Shown here: in pieces, positions 15,709 to 22,926 of the stretch
Position numbering within the stretch: position 1 is the stretch's first letter
Layout of the letters: every line of letters begins with the position of its first letter
NCBI GenBank assembly: GCA_964420365.1
Contig: CAYQTA010000066.1
Location: 1 to 64,000, forward strand
DNA from: JAMOQA01 sp964420365
GTDB taxonomy: Bacteria; Acidobacteriota; Polarisedimenticolia; J045
Reading direction: 5' to 3'
DNA length: 64,000 nucleotides
The notes under the pieces: model-generated
Told to the model about the DNA's origin: nothing
The model's database searches: none
Seen by the model: only the letters and a program-made list of their open reading frames with translations
Translations under genes and position numbers: made by a program

Positions 15709-17442
15709 ATGACCCGAGCCGCCCGGTGGGCCATCGTCCTCGTCCTGCTGTTCGTCCTCGCCAGCTTCGCCACGCTGCTGCTCGCCGCCTGGTCCCTGGG
15801 CGGCGGGCTCTCGTTCCACCGCGGGAACGTGCTGGAAATCCGTCTCGACCGCCCGGTCGTGGAGACCGCGCCCCGGGACCGGGTGTCCCGGCTGCTCGGC
15901 GAGGAGGCCCTCGTGCTGCGCGACCTCGTGGCCGCGATCGACGCCGCCCGGGAGGACGACCGGATCGTCGGCCTGTACCTCGAGGTGGATGACACCTCGA
16001 TCGGCTGGGCCCAGGGGGAGGAGCTGCGCGCGGCGATCACCCGGTTCCGGAAGTCGGGGAAGTGGACCGTCGCCTGGGCCGAGACCTTCGGCGAGATGGC
16101 GGGCGGAACGGGGGCCTACTGGCTGGCCAGCGCCTGCCGGGAGGTCTACGTGGCGCCCCCGGGGAACGTCGGCCTGACCGGGCTCCGGGTGGAAACTCCC
16201 TTCATCCGGGGGCTGCTCGACAAGCTGGGGATCGTCCCCCAGTTCGGCCAGCGGAAGGAGTACAAGAACGCGGTCAACACCTACACGCAGACCGACTACA
16301 CGAGGCCCCACCGCGAGGCCCTCGAAGCCCTCCTCGACGTGCTCTACGGGGAGCTGGTCGACGGCATCGCCACCGGGCGGGAGCTGACCCCGGAGCGGGT
16401 GCGCGAGCTGATCGACGGCGGGCCCTGGACGGCCGACGAGGCGAAGGAACACGGGCTCGTCGACGAACTCCTCTACCGGGACCAGGTGCAGGACCTGCTC
16501 GAGGAGAAGGCCGGGCGGGACGATCCCCTCGAGGGGTTGGACCGGTACCTCGGGCGGCGCAGGCCGTTTTCCTCCGGCCGCAAGAAGATTGCCGTCGTCT
16601 ACGCGGTCGGCGCGATCCAGCGGGGGGAATCGGGGACGGACCCGCTCTACGGCCGGACGATGGGATCGGACACGATCGTGCGCGCCCTGCGGAAGGCGCG
16701 CGAGGACGACTCGGTCGACGCGATCGTGTTCCGCGTCGATTCTCCCGGGGGTTCCTACGTCGCGTCCGACCTGATCCGGAGGGAGGTGGTCCGCACGGCG
16801 AAGGAGAAGCCCCTGCTGGTCAGCATGGGGAACTACGCCGCCTCCGGCGGGTACTTCATCTCGATGCAGAGTCCCCTCGTCCTCGCCGACCGCACGACGA
16901 TCACCGGCTCGATCGGGGTCTTCGGGGGCAAGTTCGTCACCCGCGACTTCTGGGAGAAGAAGCTCGGGATCCGCTTTCCCGGGATCCAGCGGGGACGACA
17001 CGCGGACCTGATGTCCACCCAGGTGGAGTGGGACGAGGAGGGCTGGGCCAGGGTGAACGCCCTCCTCGACCGGATCTACGACGACTTCGTGACCAAGGCG
17101 GCCGCGGGACGGGGCATGACGTACGACGAGCTGGAGCCCCTGGCCCACGGCCGAGTGTGGGCGGGGAAGGACGCCCACGAGCGGAAGCTGGTCGACGAGA
17201 TCGGGGGACTCCGGGAGGCCCTCGACCGCGCCTGCCGCGAGGCGGGTGGCGAGCCCGGGCAGGGCTACCGGGTGGAGGTCCTTCCGCGCCCGAAGAGCTT
17301 CCTCGAGAGGCTGCTCTCCCGGGACCGGGACGAGGTGCTCCTCGGACCGGAAGGCCGCCGCGCCCTTGCTCTCCTGCGGCTGCTCGCCCGGCCCGCCCCG
17401 GAGGCCCTCCTCCTGGACCCGGACCTGCCCCGGGTCCGCTGA
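15709..17442 (+). CDS. sppA: Signal peptide peptidase SppA, long (67-kDa type) form
   Basis: 577 residues, the double-domain form found in Gram-negative bacteria. An N-terminal membrane anchor (VLVLLFVLASFATLLLAAW) is followed by two tandem protease-fold domains. The catalytic dyad is split between them as in the E. coli enzyme: Lys186 in KEYKNAVN of the first domain and Ser379 in NYAASGGYF of the second. It degrades signal-peptide remnants in the inner membrane. The start is at ATG 15709 with a GAAGGGAGA ribosome site; a TAGAAT -10-like hexamer lies at 15644-15649. The RNase Z-like gene follows after 10 bp. Confidence 0.93.
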   Translation: MTRAARWAIVLVLLFVLASFATLLLAAWSLGGGLSFHRGNVLEIRLDRPVVETAPRDRVSRLLGEEALVLRDLVAAIDAAREDDRIVGLYLEVDDTSIGWAQGEELRAAITRFRKSGKWTVAWAETFGEMAGGTGAYWLASACREVYVAPPGNVGLTGLRVETPFIRGLLDKLGIVPQFGQRKEYKNAVNTYTQTDYTRPHREALEALLDVLYGELVDGIATGRELTPERVRELIDGGPWTADEAKEHGLVDELLYRDQVQDLLEEKAGRDDPLEGLDRYLGRRRPFSSGRKKIAVVYAVGAIQRGESGTDPLYGRTMGSDTIVRALRKAREDDSVDAIVFRVDSPGGSYVASDLIRREVVRTAKEKPLLVSMGNYAASGGYFISMQSPLVLADRTTITGSIGVFGGKFVTRDFWEKKLGIRFPGIQRGRHADLMSTQVEWDEEGWARVNALLDRIYDDFVTKAAAGRGMTYDELEPLAHGRVWAGKDAHERKLVDEIGGLREALDRACREAGGEPGQGYRVEVLPRPKSFLERLLSRDRDEVLLGPEGRRALALLRLLARPAPEALLLDPDLPRVR

Positions 17443-17452
17443 GCCGGGGCCG

Positions 17453-18490
17453 GTGAAGGGCTCGTTCCTCGTCGAGCTGCCGAACCCTCCCTGCGGGGAC
17501 CCGGCCGTGATCGTGCGGCCCCGAAACCGGGGTTTCGCGGTGCTCGCCGAGGCGGGTGACCTCTCGGCGGTGGCGACCCGTCGCCTCCTTTCGATCCGGG
17601 CGGCGCTGGTCTCCCACTTCCACGTGGACCACGCCTACGGCCTGGGGCGCCTGCTGCGCGTCCGCCTCGGTCACCCCGAGCGCCCCCTCACGATCGTCGG
17701 CCCCCCCGGCAGCGCCGCGCGGGTGGCGCACCACCTGGCGGGCTACCTCTGGAACCTGCTCCCGGCCTACCCCCTCGACCTGGCCGTGCGCGAGATTCAC
17801 CGGGACCGGGTCGAGACCTGGCGCTTCCCCCGCAGGGTCGGTTTCGACCCGGTGCGGACGGGGCGGACGCCCTGGCATGAGGGAGGCGAGGTCCTGGCCC
17901 TCGAGGACGAGGGGATCTCGATCCGTTCCCTTCCCCTCGATCACGCCGGGACCACGTCCCTCGCCTGGCGCATCGACGAGGAGGAAGGCCTGCACGTCGA
18001 CCCCGAGGCCCTCGCCCGGGAGGGACTCGCCCCCGGCCCCTGGCTCGGCGAGCTGAAACGTCTCGTGCGAAGCGGTGCCCCCCCCGGGTCACCGGTGGAG
18101 GTTCCCGGGAGCGGCCGGGTGCCCCTCGGAGACCTGGAGCGACGCCTGCTCTTCCGCGCCGAGGGCGACTCGGTGGCCATCGCCTGCGACCTGGCCCCGA
18201 TCCCGGCGAACCTCGCGGCACTCGCATCGTTCGCGGCCGGCGCGCGCACCCTGGTGCTCGAGGCGTACTACCGGGAGGCGGACCGGGAGCTGGCCGACGC
18301 CCACGGCCACCTCGCGACGCCCGACACCGGTCTCGTCGCGCGGCAGGCCGGACCGCGACGCCTGGTTCCGTTCCACGTCTCGCCGCGGTACGAGGGAGAG
18401 GAAGCGGCCCTGCTCGAAGAGCTGCGCGCGTTCGCCGCGCCGGTCCCCGTATCGGCCCCCGCCCTCCTCGAACCCGGTTCAACCCGGTAG
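17453..18490 (+). CDS. RNase Z-like metallo-beta-lactamase-fold hydrolase
   Basis: 345 residues with a GTG start. The Zn-binding motif SHFHVDHAYG provides His55, His57, Asp59 and His60. Later landmarks follow the tRNase Z order: LDHAGTTSL, ACDLAPIPANL, LEAYYREADRELADAHGHLATP, and FHVSPRY, which corresponds to the HxSxRY motif of RNase Z. The substrate-binding exosite arm of classical RNase Z (GP-rich) is not obvious, so it may be a diverged tRNA 3'-processing enzyme or a related nuclease. It is probably co-transcribed with sppA. The next promoter begins inside its last codons. Confidence 0.72.
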   Translation: MKGSFLVELPNPPCGDPAVIVRPRNRGFAVLAEAGDLSAVATRRLLSIRAALVSHFHVDHAYGLGRLLRVRLGHPERPLTIVGPPGSAARVAHHLAGYLWNLLPAYPLDLAVREIHRDRVETWRFPRRVGFDPVRTGRTPWHEGGEVLALEDEGISIRSLPLDHAGTTSLAWRIDEEEGLHVDPEALAREGLAPGPWLGELKRLVRSGAPPGSPVEVPGSGRVPLGDLERRLLFRAEGDSVAIACDLAPIPANLAALASFAAGARTLVLEAYYREADRELADAHGHLATPDTGLVARQAGPRRLVPFHVSPRYEGEEAALLEELRAFAAPVPVSAPALLEPGSTR

Positions 18491-18506
18491 CTCCCTGGGG
18501 TATACT
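18478..18506 (+). promoter_or_regulatory. Predicted promoter of the sigma-70-family gene
   Basis: TTCAAC (18478-18483) and a near-consensus TATACT (18501-18506) are separated by 17 bp. The -35 box overlaps the last codons of the upstream hydrolase. ATG 18575 lies 68 bp downstream of the -10. Confidence 0.65.
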
Positions 18507-18574
18507 CTCGTGCGCGGTACGGGGAGCCCGGGCCGGGGGGTCTCGGGTTCCCGGGGGAAAAGGAAGGGGGAACG

Positions 18575-19540
18575 ATGGGGTCGGGCATCTCGCCGCGGCC
18601 GTCCGGGTCGGAGTCGCGCCAGCGCGTCGCGCTGTTCCTGGAGGAAGCCCGCCGCCTGCTGGAACTCCACGGGGGTACCGGGGCTCCCGGAAAGAGCGGA
18701 AAGAAGGCCGAGGCCGGCCATTCGCAGGCGCCGGGCGCCGACCGAACGGACGTCGCTCGCCGGCTCGTCGAGGCGAACATTTTCTACGTCGTGCAGATGG
18801 CCGGGGAGTTCCGCTCCCGCAAGGTCCCCTTCGAGGAACTGCTCGCGGAGGGAGTCCTCGGCCTCGTGGAGGCGGCCCGGAGGTTCGACCCGGACCGGGA
18901 CGTGAAGTTCCTGTCCTACGCCACCTGGTGGATCCGCAAGCGGATGCTGGAATATATCAACCGGGAATCCAGTGCGGTGCGCCTGACCCGGCACGCCCGG
19001 GAAAAGCGCCGCGTTCTCCTCGACCTCGAGGAGTCGCTCCGCCGCGATCTCGGACGGGATCCCACCCTGGAGGAGGTCGCCCGGGAGGCGGGCCTCGACC
19101 CCGACGTCGTCCGGCGGCAAAAGGACCTCTCCCCGACCGTCTTCTCCCTCGACAACCTCGAGCGGCCCGACGCCTACGAGACGCTGCGTCTCGCCGCGGA
19201 CCCCCGAGACCACCCTTCCCCGGAGGAGATCGTCGCCGAGCGGCTGGCCTGCCGGCGGCTGCGCCGGGAACTGGCCCGGCTGCCCCGGCGCGAGCGAACG
19301 ATCCTCGAGCACCGCTTCGGGATGAACGGCCGCGAGCCGATGACGTTCTCTTCCCTCGGACGTCTCCTCGGCATGAGCCGCGAGCGCGTCCGCCAGATCG
19401 AGAAGGAAGCCCTCGCGCGCCTGCGCCGCCGGCTCGCGCTCCCCGAGCGGCGTCGGCGTGCCCGGTCCACCCCGGTCGTCCCATGCTCTCCTTCGCCTAC
19501 CAGGAAGCCGTCGGCGGCGCCGTCTTCGTCCTGGGACTGA
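18575..19540 (+). CDS. Sigma-70 family factor (group 2/3-like)
   Basis: 321 residues. Region 2 is clear: FEELLAEGVLGLVEAARRFDPDRDVKFLSYATWWIRKRM (about 88-130), with the -10 recognition/melting helix. Region 3 shows PTLEEVAREAGLDPDVV, and region 4 shows LPRRERTILEHRFGM followed by TFSSLGRLLGMSRERVRQIEKEALARLRR, the -35-binding helix-turn-helix. There is no region 1.1 acidic domain and only a short N-terminal extension, so it is an alternative rather than primary sigma factor. The last ~25 residues (Pro/Ser-rich) are encoded by DNA that also encodes the start of the next small ORF. Confidence 0.9.
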   Translation: MGSGISPRPSGSESRQRVALFLEEARRLLELHGGTGAPGKSGKKAEAGHSQAPGADRTDVARRLVEANIFYVVQMAGEFRSRKVPFEELLAEGVLGLVEAARRFDPDRDVKFLSYATWWIRKRMLEYINRESSAVRLTRHAREKRRVLLDLEESLRRDLGRDPTLEEVAREAGLDPDVVRRQKDLSPTVFSLDNLERPDAYETLRLAADPRDHPSPEEIVAERLACRRLRRELARLPRRERTILEHRFGMNGREPMTFSSLGRLLGMSRERVRQIEKEALARLRRRLALPERRRRARSTPVVPCSPSPTRKPSAAPSSSWD

Positions 19541-19668
19541 TCCTCGCCTGGCGCGCCGGCGAGGTCGGGCTCCGGGGCCGCGGTGCGCGCCGCCTCGGCG
19601 TGCTGGTCGGCGGGTTTCTCCTTCTCGCCGGCTGCCAGGGCCTGCTCCAGTGGCTGGCCACCCGCTGA
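19483..19668 (+). CDS. Small two-helix membrane protein, possible symporter accessory
   Basis: 61 residues. Two hydrophobic helices (AVFVLGLILAW and LGVLVGGFLLLAGCQGLL) are separated by a basic loop (RGRGARR). It begins inside the 3' end of the sigma gene (58-bp overlap in another frame) and ends just before the SSS symporter. Small membrane partners encoded directly upstream of SSS transporters are known (DUF997/YhdT and DUF4212 types); the sequence is not clearly either, so an accessory role is inferred. No strong ribosome site is visible, and translational coupling to the sigma gene is possible. Confidence 0.5.
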   Translation: MLSFAYQEAVGGAVFVLGLILAWRAGEVGLRGRGARRLGVLVGGFLLLAGCQGLLQWLATR

Positions 19669-19676
19669 TCGGCGGC

Positions 19677-21518
19677 GTGGACCTGCTGGTCCTCGCCCTC
19701 TACTTCGTCGCCGTCCTCGGGGCGGGAGCGTGGGCCGCGCGGCGGAGCCGGGGGCTCGCCGACTTTCTCCTCGGCGGCCAGCGGTTCTCCTGGTGGCTGG
19801 TCGCCTTCTCCTGCGTGGCGACCGTCGTCGGGTCGTATTCCTTCGTCAAGTACTCGGCCGCGGGGTTCCGGTACGGCCTGTGTTCGAGCCAGACGTACCT
19901 GAACGACTGGTTCTGGATGCCGCTCTGGATGCTCGGGTGGCTCCCGATCGTCTACTGGGGACGCATCACGTCCGTGCCGGAATACTTCGAGCGGCGGTTC
20001 GGCGGCGCGGTGCGCCGGGCGGCCACGCTGCTGCTGCTCGTCTACCTCCTCGGGTACCTGGGGATCAACTTCCTCACGATGGGCCGCGCCCTCGAGGCCC
20101 TCGCCGGGTGGCCGCTGCTGCTCTCCGCGGGACTCGCCGCCCTCGTCTGTGGCGTCTACGTCAGCCACGGCGGCCAGACCGCGGTGATCTTCACCGACCT
20201 GTTCCAGGGGGGGCTGCTCCTGGTCGCGGGACTCGGCCTCACCGTGGCCGGCGTGATCGCCGTCGGCGGACCGTCAGCCTTCTGGGAGGGGCTGGGCGCC
20301 CCGGGCAGGGCCGCCCTTCCCCCGTTCGCGGAACCGCCCGAGTTCAACTTCGTCGGGATCTTCTGGCAGGACGCGATGGCGGGCGGGGTCGCCTTCTGGT
20401 TCCTGAACCAGGGGATCCTGATGCGATTCCTCTCGGCACGGAGCGTGCGCGACGCCCGCCGGGCCGCCGTCTTCGTCCTTCTCGTCCTCATGCCCCTCGC
20501 CGCCGTGGCGGTCTCGGGGGCCGGGTGGGTGGGCCGGGCCATGGCCGCCCGCGGCATCCTCGACCCGGCGACTCCTCCCTCCGCGGTGTTCGTCGTCGTC
20601 GCCGAGCGGGTGCTGCCCGCGGGCCTGTTCGGGCTCGTCACGGCGGCCCTGGTCGCCGCGCTGATGTCGACGGCGGACACCCTGGTCAACGCGGTCGCGA
20701 CGATCGTCCTCGTCGACGTCTGGCGACCCTGGCGGTCCCGCCGCGACCGGGACGGGGGCCCCGAGCTCCTGGTGGCCCGCCTGGCGTCGGTGGGAGCCAC
20801 CGCGCTCGGCTTCGCGCTCGTGCCCCTGTTCGCGTCCTACGGCTCCATCTACCGCGCCCACGGCGCGTTCACCGCGGCGATCACTCCCCCCCTCGCCGTC
20901 GCCCTCGTCCTCGGGATCACGTGGCGACGCTTCGGCCGGGCGGGGGCCCTCGCAACGCTGGTCGGCGGCACGGCGGCGATCGCCCTCTCCTTCGCCTTCC
21001 CCGGGCTCGTCGCCCCCTTCGCCCACGGTGTCCGGCTGGAAGCGGGGGTGAAGGCGTACACCTACGTCCGCGCCCTCTACGGCCTCGCCGTGTCCGCGGC
21101 GCTCGGCATCGGCGCCACCCTCCTGTGGCCCGCCTCCGGGGTGGGGCCGGCCGGCGTCCTCCTGGTCGGGCCGGCCCGGGAGAAGCTTCGCGCCTTCAAG
21201 GGACGTCCCCCCCGCCCGGGTCCCGGCCCCGCCCGGTACCTCGTGGCCGGGGCAAGCGGCGGGCCGGCCCCGGCGGACCCGTGGACGCCTCCCGACGTGG
21301 CCCTCCACCCGTCGGACCTCGCGGCCCTCGGGGCGGAGGACGGGGACCTCGCCCTGGTCGTGCGGGCGCACCCGCTGTATTCCGGCTGGCAGGGGTTCCG
21401 GGGGAGGGTGCGGCTGGCCCCGGACGCACCACCGGGTACCCTGCTGGCACCGCGGGAGCTGCTCCGCCGCCTGGGCATCTTCCCGGGGCACCGGCTCCGG
21501 GTGACCCGCGAGCTCTGA
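19677..21518 (+). CDS. Sodium:solute symporter (SSS family)
   Basis: About 613 residues with roughly 13 membrane helices. Family features are GVDLLVLALYFVAVLGAGAWAARR in helix 1, LADFLLGGQRFSWWLVAFSCVATVVGS in helix 2 region, and VTAALVAALMSTADTLVNAVATI in the Na+-site helix 8. Substrate cannot be assigned. The final ~110 residues after the last helix form a soluble Pro/Gly-rich tail (about residues 500-613) that standard SSS proteins lack. The start is uncertain: GTG 19677 is taken because it directly precedes helix 1, and GTG 19650 is the alternative. It ends 22 bp before the glycerol-1-phosphate dehydrogenase gene, suggesting one operon. Confidence 0.8.
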   Translation: MDLLVLALYFVAVLGAGAWAARRSRGLADFLLGGQRFSWWLVAFSCVATVVGSYSFVKYSAAGFRYGLCSSQTYLNDWFWMPLWMLGWLPIVYWGRITSVPEYFERRFGGAVRRAATLLLLVYLLGYLGINFLTMGRALEALAGWPLLLSAGLAALVCGVYVSHGGQTAVIFTDLFQGGLLLVAGLGLTVAGVIAVGGPSAFWEGLGAPGRAALPPFAEPPEFNFVGIFWQDAMAGGVAFWFLNQGILMRFLSARSVRDARRAAVFVLLVLMPLAAVAVSGAGWVGRAMAARGILDPATPPSAVFVVVAERVLPAGLFGLVTAALVAALMSTADTLVNAVATIVLVDVWRPWRSRRDRDGGPELLVARLASVGATALGFALVPLFASYGSIYRAHGAFTAAITPPLAVALVLGITWRRFGRAGALATLVGGTAAIALSFAFPGLVAPFAHGVRLEAGVKAYTYVRALYGLAVSAALGIGATLLWPASGVGPAGVLLVGPAREKLRAFKGRPPRPGPGPARYLVAGASGGPAPADPWTPPDVALHPSDLAALGAEDGDLALVVRAHPLYSGWQGFRGRVRLAPDAPPGTLLAPRELLRRLGIFPGHRLRVTREL

Positions 21519-21540
21519 CTCCCGCCGGCAGGAGGCTCCC

Positions 21541-22911
21541 GTGCCCCGTGACCCCCTCGCCCCGCTCGGCCCCTGGCTCGGCCGCGTCGTCGACTCCTGC
21601 CCCTGCGGTCGCCGCCACGAGGTCCTCCTGCGCCGCGTCCTCGCCGGCCCCGGGGCCGTCGAGGGGATCGCCGGGCTCGTCCGCGAGCTGGCGGCGCCGG
21701 GGGCGCCGGTCCTTCTCCTCGCGGACCCGGACACCCGGGACGCCGCGGGACGGCGTGCCCGGGACCTGCTGGTACGGGCGGGGCTCCCGGTCGAAGAACT
21801 GCTCACCGGGCGCGAGCCCCACTGCGACGACGTCACCCTCGAGACGCTCGCCGTCGGCGTGCGCGAGGCCCCCGCCCTCCTGGTCGCCGTCGGTGCGGGC
21901 ACGATCAACGATCTCGGGAAACTCCTCGCCGCCCGGCTCCGCGTGCCCCAGGTGACGATCGCGACGGCGGCCTCGATGAACGGTTACGCCTCGTCCATCG
22001 CCGCCTTTACCGCGCGCGGTCTCAAGCGGACGGTGCCGGCCCCACCCCCGGTGGCCCTCGTCCTCGACGCGGACGTGCTCGCCGCGGCCCCGCCGCGCCT
22101 GCGGGCGGCCGGGTTCGGCGACCTGCTCAGCAAGCCGGTCTCCTCGGCCGACTGGCTCCTCTCCCGGGCCCTGGTCGACGAACCGGTATGCGAGACCGCG
22201 CTGGCCCTGGCGGACACCGCCGCCGCGGGGATCCGGGAACGGGCCGCGGAGATCGGCGCGGGGGAGGCGGGCGCCGTCCTCGACCTGGCCGTCGCCCTGG
22301 TGCTGTCCGGCATCTCGATGGCGGTTGCCGGGGCGTCGTCCCCGGCCTCCGGGGGCGAGCACCTGGTCTCCCATTACCTGGACGTCTCCGCCGAGGCATG
22401 GGAAAGGAAACCGCGGCTGCACGGGGAACAGGTGGCGGTCGGCACGCTGGTCAGCCTCGCCCTCTACCGGGAGCTGCGCACGGCCGGTCCCCCCGACCCG
22501 TCCGTCCCCCCCCCGCCCGACGAGGACGACGCCGGTCTCCGGCGTCTCCACGGCCACCTGCCGCCCCGCACCCTCGAGGCCCTCCTCGCCGAGGCCCGGG
22601 CGAAGCGAGCGCGGCGCCCGGACCGGCGGGAGCGGCGGCGCCGTCTCGCCGCCTCGTGGAACACGACCTGGGAGATTCTCGACCGGCAGCTCGCCACGGG
22701 AGCGGGCCTCGCGGAGGATCTCCTCCGGGCCGGTGCGCCGACCTCGTTCCGGGAGATCGACGTGACGCCGGGGCGGGCGCGGCACGTGGTCCGCGGGGCG
22801 CGGCACATGCGCAACCGGTACACGGTCCTCGACCTCGCCGCGGACCTCGACCTCCTCGACGAGTTCGCCGCGAGCCTTCCCGTGACCATCCTCGGCGTCG
22901 TCGGCACTTGA
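21541..22911 (+). CDS. egsA: sn-Glycerol-1-phosphate dehydrogenase (AraM/EgsA family)
   Basis: 456 residues, GTG start with AGGAGG 5 bases upstream. NAD(P)-binding GAGTINDLGK (118-127) and TAASMNGYAS (142-151) are family hallmarks. Metal ligands are expected at Asp194 (GFGDLLSK), His274 (SGGEHLVSHY) and His294 (LHGEQVAVG). The enzyme reduces dihydroxyacetone phosphate to sn-glycerol-1-phosphate, the archaeal-type lipid stereoisomer; bacterial homologues such as B. subtilis AraM make heptaprenylglyceryl phosphate precursors. A GGGP-type prenyltransferase is not present in the window. An unusual N-terminal SCPCGRRHEV segment and a long Arg-rich insert near 340-370 are visible. Confidence 0.87.
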   Translation: MPRDPLAPLGPWLGRVVDSCPCGRRHEVLLRRVLAGPGAVEGIAGLVRELAAPGAPVLLLADPDTRDAAGRRARDLLVRAGLPVEELLTGREPHCDDVTLETLAVGVREAPALLVAVGAGTINDLGKLLAARLRVPQVTIATAASMNGYASSIAAFTARGLKRTVPAPPPVALVLDADVLAAAPPRLRAAGFGDLLSKPVSSADWLLSRALVDEPVCETALALADTAAAGIRERAAEIGAGEAGAVLDLAVALVLSGISMAVAGASSPASGGEHLVSHYLDVSAEAWERKPRLHGEQVAVGTLVSLALYRELRTAGPPDPSVPPPPDEDDAGLRRLHGHLPPRTLEALLAEARAKRARRPDRRERRRRLAASWNTTWEILDRQLATGAGLAEDLLRAGAPTSFREIDVTPGRARHVVRGARHMRNRYTVLDLAADLDLLDEFAASLPVTILGVVGT

Positions 22912-22926
22912 AACGCGCCGCCCGCC

